Assembly: GCF_041956535.1 (NCBI RefSeq)
Contig: NW_027192206.1
Span: forward strand, 664,670-715,185
Origin: Calcarisporiella thermophila CBS 279.70
Taxonomy: Eukaryota; Calcarisporiellomycota
Length of the DNA: 50,516 nucleotides
Direction of reading: 5' to 3'
This document shows positions 44,518 through 50,516 of this stretch, in pieces (the stretch's first letter is position 1; every line of letters begins with the position of its first letter). The notes below the pieces were generated by a model. The model was not told where the DNA came from and did no database searches. It saw nothing but the letters and a program-made list of their open reading frames with translations. A program made the position numbers and the translations under genes.

Positions 44518-45247
44518 ATGGCAATTCCACTAGATCGCGCTAGGGATGTGGAGCAGGCAATGCAAGAGGGGAAGAGAGAGCAAGAGGAGATTGCTTCTCG
44601 AGGCTCATCGGGTCGGGTTCCTGTAGGAAGCCAAGGTAAACAAAATTAGGAATGAGAGTGAAATGCCTGGTTTTTTCATCCCTCGGTTTCCTCTTCGTAA
44701 ATTTTTGGTTGCAAATCATTTAGCTGCCCGTTTCCAAAGTCAAGCAGACCAGGTATCAGAGGCGATTCGGCAAACTCAATATCCCACGGAAGTTACTTCT
44801 GGTCCAGAATTGGTAGCCGAAGAAGCTACCTTGGCCGGAGAACAAGGAGTTTCGTCTCCTGATGCCGTCGTGACGGAAAAGGAAGAGCAAGATTGTCTCA
44901 GAGAATTAAAGCGCGTGGCGAAAGATGAGTCGCAAAGGCTACCAGGGCTCTCTCAGGAGAGAGGGTCAGCTGCTGCCAAAGCTCAGAGCGCATTTGGGAA
45001 ATATACATCCGCAGTGGCCACCGAGCACGGTGTAAGCCCACAAGAGGTGGCGGGGTCCGTAAGGCCGGCGCCTAAGGGACAGGTGGATGTCGATGAGTTG
45101 GCGGCTTATTTGAAACAAGAAGCGTCAGATCGCCTGTCCTATGAACAATTAATGGAAGGACAAATATTGAAAGGTACCCCAGCCTCGAAGGTGCAATCCG
45201 CGGCGGATCGATTATCGCAGGTTGCAGAAATGGAAAAGGGACGCTAG
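44518..45247 (+). CDS. SMP/LEA-like hydrophilic stress protein
   Basis: Exons 44518-44635 and 44724-45247 give 213 residues starting MAIPLDRARDVEQAM. The sequence is rich in Ala, Glu, Gln, Ser and Lys, has one Cys and no signal peptide. A motif recurs three times: GSQAARFQSQADQ, GSAAAKAQSAFGKY and TPASKVQSAADRL. This G/T-x-AA-x-x-QSxAD pattern is typical of seed-maturation-protein (SMP) domains in plants and fungi. Such proteins are intrinsically disordered and are linked to desiccation or spore survival, which would fit a sporulating fungus. A TATA box lies 42 bp upstream. The role is inferred from composition and repeats, not from catalytic residues. Confidence 0.75.
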
Positions 45248-45896
45248 AAGCTGATTATCAAAACGTCTGCTATGTGGGTCTGGTTAACCCTGATGAAGTG
45301 ATAGGATTGCATACAATATATACGAAGCTGATGCCTATTTTCATAATAAGCATATGTGAATATTTTTCTTTGGCTTTTACATTAACCGATTGTATGTACT
45401 TAATGTAGAGCATGGACTAAATCGATTTAAAAGAGAAAAAAATAAAAACTTTAAAGTACATGTAGGTAATTTTCTGTTTGACTGGTATCTATAGTCAAAT
45501 GCAATGCAGCACTATGGATAAGACTTTGTTAATTTTTCCATGCAATTGTTAACCAAGTAAACGGATATAAGCATTATTGTAACGGCAAAGGAGTAACTCT
45601 GACGTCATAAAATTTCATACAAAACCCTCCAACATTATATTTACAAATATTTAAAATACTACACTTTGATATTATTCCTGTAACTAATGTAATAGCAATT
45701 TTCATATTTTACAATATAAATAGTAGTGGTTAAGATTATTGACTCACCACATTAAAGCCTACTTCAACCCGACTATACCTCCATAATAAACTATAATCAA
45801 AATTACAATATTAATTATATAATCCCACTCACACCGTTATTATTTAATATACAGCAATATATTTGTTAATAGGCTTTTTTTTTTTTAAATAATTAC
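45248..45896. other. intergenic, nothing recognised
   Basis: AT-rich spacer between convergent SMP-like and carbonic anhydrase genes. Confidence 0.55.
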
Positions 45897-46485
45897 TCAT
45901 AGTATCCTTAGTTTCATCCAAAACACTCGCTTGGATTCGAAGCGAAAGATTGAATCGATATTATCTTTAGCTGACACATCGATAACGAGTTCCTTAATAA
46001 GACCAGTAGGCAAGTCGTAGACCCAGCCATGAACGGTCACCATATGATTGGACTCCCATGCATTCTGAAGGATGGTAGTGTGGCAGAGATTGAAAACGGA
46101 TTTTTTCACATTACATTCTATCAACTTAGCCAGTCGCTCCTCGACGCTATTAAATACTACATTTTTCAATTTCGTATTAAATCGTGGTTAAAGTCGCTTT
46201 TTTTTACAGTATATATAATGGTAAGTGATCACTTACCGTCGATCTCATCCTTGGTGGCTAAGATTGTTGCACAAGAGTTCAATTATTAAGCGCAGTTGAG
46301 TGAAAAATAATTTAGTTAGAATATCTAACAGCGCCATGCCTGAGTATTAATTGGTTATATTGGTATTTACCGGCATATATATCTTTGATGGAATGAAGCC
46401 AATTGTCAATAAAACCATACTGCTTGTTTTGCATAGATGCCGTAATGCCACCACAATGATTATGACCGCAAACAAAGATGTGATC
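45897..46485 (-). pseudogene. beta-carbonic anhydrase, 5'-truncated and decayed
   Basis: An exon from 46485 reads DHIFVCGHNHCGGITASM and FIDNWLHSIKDIYA, ending at a GTAAAT donor. It holds the zinc-binding His and Cys of the GHxxCGG motif. The last exon (about 46157-45897) reads VEERLAKLIECNV, FNLCHTTILQNAW and VTVHGWVYDLPTGLIKEL, the normal beta-class C-terminus. Between them a small exon with ATKDEID is flanked by splice sites, but its phase does not match the last exon. A stop lies two codons before DHIFVCGH, and the N-terminal half with the CxDSR zinc site was not found up to 47045. The gene converts CO2 to bicarbonate in intact relatives. Its neighbour, divergent 560 bp away, is a cyanase, which consumes bicarbonate. 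Confidence 0.75.
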
Positions 46486-46923
46486 ATTTTATTGATATAC
46501 AATGTTAATAAGGTTTATAATTATGAGGGAATATTCATATATAGTAATTCCTCTCTGACCTAAGCAATTGAAGAATTGACGTTGTTAAAAATTTAACAAT
46601 TAGATACTTCAACCACACATTTAGTAAATATTTATCCTCTCATCACCTCTACTGTGAATATTAAACTAATGTATTATCTATTTGTAATTTTTTTTTCCAA
46701 ATACATTTTAAAAAATATAAATGTGTCAGAGATTTTATGATTGAAATGTCGTAAATCGTGCTAACCCTGTGTTTATCTTGGCCAAGATGCTAATAGGAGT
46801 CGGACGGAGTAACAATTGACAATAAAAACAGCACGAAAAGCTCTATGACATAACGTAAATTTTTGGCAGGGTAAGCACGCGACAAGACTTATTTGCGGAG
46901 AATCATATATAATCAAGGATTGC
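46486..46923. other. divergent spacer between carbonic anhydrase and cyanase
   Basis: I searched this for the missing carbonic anhydrase N-terminus (a CxDSR motif on the minus strand) and found none. Confidence 0.5.
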
Positions 46924-46932
46924 TATAAAAAG
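46924..46932 (+). promoter_or_regulatory. TATA box of the cyanase gene
   Basis: TATAAAAAG lies 114 bp upstream of ATG 47046, leaving room for a leader of about 85 nt. Confidence 0.45.
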
Positions 46933-47045
46933 GCCATGGAGTATTCACGATAACCATCCATCTTATCCTCAAACATCCTGAGAGCATTTTATTTAACACA
47001 GTTCAAGCGTTCCAACTTTTTCCAGTAAAATAAACTAGAGCCAAC

Positions 47046-47675
47046 ATGAATGTAAATGTGAGTATCATTTTGTCAAAATCAAGTTATAGGAACCGTGGCA
47101 TCATGTGCTTTTATATAATATCAGCACATCACCCTTGTTACTGTTTCTGACTATTTCTTTTTGTAATTAGAGCTTTCCTACCGTGTGTCAAAAGCTGTTG
47201 GAGGCCAAGGATAAAGCCAGGTTGTCGTAAGTAAATTAATAGACTCGATTGGATATTGATAACGATAACATTGGTCATCTAACAAAAGGGTATTTGGGTG
47301 ATAGCTTCGCTCAAATATCAAATCATATTAATCATGAAGAAATGTGGGTTGCAGCTTTGTCCTATGGACAGGTAAATGCTACCTTTTAGATTACTGCCAT
47401 GTGTAATTTATCAAACAAACAATTATGATTTAATTAGGCTTCGCCCTCCGCCGAAGATATTAAAGGCCCTTCCCAGATCCTCAATATCTCTGAAGAGTAT
47501 TTGACCGAGAGCTTTGGTTCTCGCGACTGCGGAATGGTTGAGCGTGGAACGTATGGGTTCAAATTTTAACCAATTTTTGAAACATAATCAATCCTCATAT
47601 TGTATAATTGATAGCCTGATTACCAGCTTGCCTCCCCGTGATCCCGTCCTTTATCGTCTCAATAAGATGATGATG
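47046..47675 (+). pseudogene. cyanate hydratase (cyanase), C-terminally truncated
   Basis: Five exons stay in frame: 47046-47057, 47171-47226, 47305-47371, 47438-47550 and 47627-47675, giving 99 codons. The helical N-domain reads QKLLEAKDKARLS and EEMWVAALSYGQ, then SAEDIKGPSQILNISEEYL. The start of the catalytic domain reads LPPRDPVLYRLNK. In active cyanases the triad is Arg96, Glu99 and Ser122 (E. coli numbering). The Arg is kept in LYR, the Glu position is Lys, and the segment with Ser (HEKFGDGIMS) was not found in the next 400 bp. Reading through the last donor gives 10 more residues to a stop. Working enzymes break cyanate with bicarbonate into ammonia and CO2. This copy is expected to be inactive, though its splice sites are preserved. 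Confidence 0.85.
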
Positions 47676-48719
47676 GTAAGCAATTCATTTTATTCAGCAT
47701 GAAATATGTAGTCTAATGCTCAAATATTCAATTATCTCTACATATTATTTTCGATTTCAATATCACGATATGAACAGCAATAGTTTCGGCATTCTAATAT
47801 TCCAACAATATTCGTAATTTTTCGTATTTTTACATTTTTATTTTTCTTTATTTCCTCGTGATATGGGAGATTCCATGTAATAAGGCGAGAACAAGGTTTT
47901 TATAATAATAAATAATAGGGATAACAAGATAAAACAAGGTATAACTGAGTTAAGAACAAGGTAAGAAACAAGATAAGAAACAAGGTAAAGTTTAATAACA
48001 TGTAGTTGTTAATATTTAAAGGAATCAAGATAAAATCAGGCGATAAATAAGATCAAGCGATAATTTAGAATTGTTACACAGGTTAATAAAGTGTTACTGG
48101 TACTAGGTAATATTTGGTAGTCGTGACAGGTGTCGGGTCTGTTCCCTTACACTCCTCCTCTATCTCGTCTCTCCTCTTTCTTTTTAGAACCCTGTTTGCT
48201 GCAATACGAGATGGTTCCATAACGACTTTGGGCACTAGGAAGTCAGGCAGAATTCAGAATACGTTTGAAGTTTTTTAACTATTAAGAATTTTTGGAAGGA
48301 TTAGTTACCTGGTATGCACTTTACTGCTCGATTCGTTTTTGGAGTGGGAGTTGAACCCCTTTGATTATTCGACTGCGCCCCTTTCAGTCGTGTACCGTCT
48401 GTACATAATAGATAATGGCAAATTAATAGAAAGAGTAATGATTTGTAAACTAGACATCGCATTGTGAAGTAGATGATACAGTTTTCGATTCAACTACTCG
48501 AGCAGTACGCGATTTGTTCTTATCAAACCTAAAGCGCAGCCGCCTTAAAAATTCCCGTGGAAACTTTTCAAAAACTACGGAGAACAGTTTTTTTCATTTC
48601 TCTTTTTTGAAGGATGGCAAGCTGCCTGAGAGGTGATAGTAAAGAATTGAGCAATGATGTCCAATTGTTCTTTGTAAGCAAGTGAAGATGAAGTTTCCTT
48701 CAAAGCTATCTTGCCATTC
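47676..48719. other. intergenic with purine-rich repeat
   Basis: No gene. TGGAGTGGGAGTTGAACCCC near 48345 looks like the complement of a tRNA 3' half and could be a retroelement primer site, but no LTR could be defined. Confidence 0.4.
47887..47990. repeat. degenerate tandem repeat, unit about ACAAGRTA
   Basis: ACAAGGT or ACAAGAT followed by short A-rich spacers occurs about seven times in succession. Confidence 0.6.
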
Positions 48720-49000
48720 TCCTGTGAAGCATTTGAAATAAACCGAGCCCAAAACTGGTAAACAAACCGGGGAATGGACGTAGAGAATGATGTCATAATA
48801 TATATAAAAGTGAGATATAAGAGGTTTATAATTGGTATAAAACAAGAATAAAAATTTAACGATAAAAATTTGAGAAATGGTAAAGTCTTCGAGAATTATC
48901 TCTCTTGTTTTTGAATTTTTAAAGGAGATATTAACATTTGCAGATGATTCTGAAACTTTGATTCTATATTTTCTAAATTCAGTATATTTGATCAAATCAC
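48720..49000 (-). repeat. reverse copy of the Crinkler 5' region
   Basis: On the minus strand this repeats 36841-37140, including the upstream blocks and an ATG frame (48796) beginning MTSFSTSIPR. After about 48720 similarity to the Crinkler locus is lost, and no Crinkler header follows. It sits 200 bp upstream of, and divergent to, the AAA-ATPase-like gene. Confidence 0.75.
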
Positions 49001-49202
49001 CCTTATGACCAATTCATTAAAAATGGACAAACCCCCAAAATTTCCGGAGATACTTTTGGCGATGACGTCGTTAGCGTCTTAGGTTGCTCTTTAAATTGCT
49101 CTAAGATATCGAAAATAGGAAAACTACTTATTAATCTTAGGAACAAATCCATTAATTTTCACTTTTTGTTTCCAATTTTACAGATCACTTTACTCTCAAC
49201 TC

Positions 49203-50269
49203 ATGCCACTAGAATCCGATTCTCAAGTGTGCATGATCTGTGATCATACTCACACTGGCACCGATTGCATCCCCAGTATCAATTATTTCGACTGTGAATC
49301 TACATCTGGAGAGGAACTCTATTCCGATGCTGGAACCAGTAATCAAGAAGAGCCAAGCAATAAGAGAGTCAAATTAGATGCTCCAGTGAATAGTGAAATT
49401 GAAGACAGCACGTTGGTGGTTGATCTAGAAAAATTCAACGGTTTTCCAATTCATGATCAGAATGATTTTTACCGACTCCGCAAATCACCAGGGCTGGTGT
49501 ACTTCGACCGCACACAATACATATCAACAATCGAGAATTTTACAGAAAGAGTTCTACTTTTTTTACGACCACGCCGTTTTGGCAAATCTCTGACCTTAAG
49601 CATGTTAGCTTACTTTCATGGTTTGGAGCACAAGAAGAAATATCAAACAATATTCCAGGTTCAAACACAATATTTACTATAGTTTAGATTTGTATTTAAT
49701 GCCAAGTTGATTCAATCTAATATTTCCAGGATCTCGCGATAGATCGAGATGTTCAGGCTAAAAAGATAATTCCCGGTCAATACTTAGTCCTATCTTTCGA
49801 TTTCGCAGGAGTCAACCGTACTAGTGATATCGGGAAGGCTGAACGTGAACTTGCAAAAATGATAAACAGAGCTATTGGCCGGTTTTACAGGTCCTATGCT
49901 TCGTATCTGGGGAACAAAATTATCCAAATTGATTACCTCGACATTCCACCTTCTATTTCACAAGGACACATACGTGGTCAAAAAGCATTAAGCCTTAGCA
50001 ATATTATAGACACAAATACCTTAGTACAGCTTAAATTTAATTGCAGAGACCAATTCCGACCAGGACAGACTATTATTCAATGGGTTCATTCAAGCGGCGG
50101 CCCACATGAACAATTATTGAATTATTGGGAGAGTCCCGATATAACAGCTTTACGTGATAAGCATGCAGTATATGCTTACCTAGTTCTCATTATTGGCTCT
50201 CGCAAAATTTTAGTTTGGAAAATGGGCAATAATTCCACCTTCAATGGGCCTATACTAGCAGGAATGTAA
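49203..50269 (+). CDS. AAA-ATPase-like (PF09820-type) protein with C-terminal Crinkler-associated domain
   Basis: Exons 49203-49658 and 49730-50269 (donor GTTCAA, acceptor TTCCAG) give 331 residues. Residues 1-80 are acidic and Ser-rich with a basic cluster NKRVKLD, which may be a nuclear signal. The AAA-like domain starts near YFDRTQYI and has the P-loop variant LFLRPRRFGKSLTLS, then PGQYLVLSFDFAGVNR, both hallmarks of PF09820. After YRSYASYLG the sequence passes abruptly to a segment like the C-terminus of much longer relatives: FRPGQTIIQWVHSSGGPHEQ and HAVYAYLVLIIGSRKILVW. The core with Walker B is absent, so an internal in-frame deletion is likely. In relatives the C-terminal part is often a restriction-like nuclease domain of effector or conflict proteins. 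The frame is open to TAA 50267-50269. Confidence 0.78.
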
Positions 50270-50516
50270 TGTAAGAATATTTTAGCACTGATTCTTATCT
50301 CTCTGCATATATACACAAAATACTATGCCTTAATTAATTGATGAAATCAAGATGAAAGAGTCTCCACTGCGAAAAAAAAGAGGAGAAAGGCAATATGAAG
50401 CATCAAGAATAACAAAGATGAACATGGAAAACGCAGATGGGGAGATTTTGATGCACGGAGAGAGGGAGATAATTGGCGGAACACAAAGATAGGGTCGAAG
50501 ACATGATGATAGATAA

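Noticed and set aside
46029-46563. Plus-strand frames at the carbonic anhydrase locus
   Set aside because: They are antisense shadows of the exons with GHNHCGG and VTVHGWVYDL on the minus strand.
48340-48400. A tRNA gene on the minus strand or a primer-binding site with LTR
   Set aside because: A B-box-like GGTTCAACTCC is present but there is no A box or acceptor pairing, and no LTR ends could be defined.
48575-48995. Minus-strand frames of 73 and 133 codons as genes
   Set aside because: They lie in the repeated Crinkler 5' region in overlapping frames and show no coding pattern of their own beyond the shared start.
1-50516. CRISPR arrays, operons or bacterial promoters
   Set aside because: None seen; introns, TATA boxes and gene families show a eukaryotic nuclear region.

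Overview
The window looks like nuclear DNA of an early-diverging (zygomycete-grade) fungus, possibly an insect-associated one. Coding genes are split by short GT-AG introns (39 to about 120 nt), intergenic DNA is AT-rich, and the families present fit that picture: a Zn2Cys6 regulator with fungal middle homology region, berberine-bridge oxidases, a fungal-style GST, a Crinkler-type protein, an AAA-ATPase-like/Crinkler-associated protein, Ty3/gypsy relics and several secreted trypsin-fold proteases. The taxonomic placement is inference; no rRNA or complete housekeeping marker is present.

Left part (1-13 kb): a tRNA-like relic, a small cysteine-rich secreted protein visible only after splicing, a decayed berberine-bridge oxidase, a two-exon secreted trypsin-like protease, an intact ten-exon ABHD4/5-type alpha/beta hydrolase with an 8-nt exon, and a regulator-like gene carrying two in-frame stops. 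Middle-left (13.9-17.5 kb): a 78-residue acidic protein and copy A of an unrecognised repeated gene family, split by an inserted fold-back element that holds the assembly gap. Middle (19.9-33.1 kb): an intact berberine-bridge oxidase, a Zn2Cys6 factor with one stop codon inside its zinc cluster, a free-standing Sec18/NSF N-domain gene, a carboxypeptidase Q-like M28 peptidase, a patatin-like phospholipase and a glutathione transferase.

Right part (34-50.5 kb): a GC-richer decayed coding tract, copy B of the unknown family, a Crinkler-type pseudogene, a GC-rich chymotrypsin-like protease, a graveyard of Ty3/gypsy fragments in inverted arrangement, an SMP/LEA-like stress protein, a divergent pair formed by a decayed beta-carbonic anhydrase and a truncated cyanase, and an AAA-ATPase-like/Crinkler-associated gene whose upstream DNA repeats, in reverse, the 5' region of the Crinkler pseudogene.

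How they fit together: the region mixes secreted or degradative enzymes (proteases, oxidases, M28 peptidase, cysteine-rich protein) with effector-like genes and repeats, which is the usual make-up of a fast-evolving accessory region. Eight protein genes show disabling lesions while their splice sites and much of their frames remain, so decay looks recent. The most notable observations are the linked carbonic anhydrase and cyanase (a eukaryotic echo of the bacterial cynT-cynS pair), the orphan Sec18 N-domain, the two-copy unknown family with its conserved upstream DNA, and the Crinkler 5' region duplicated next to another Crinkler-class gene. Splice sites were assigned by eye from reading frame and homology.
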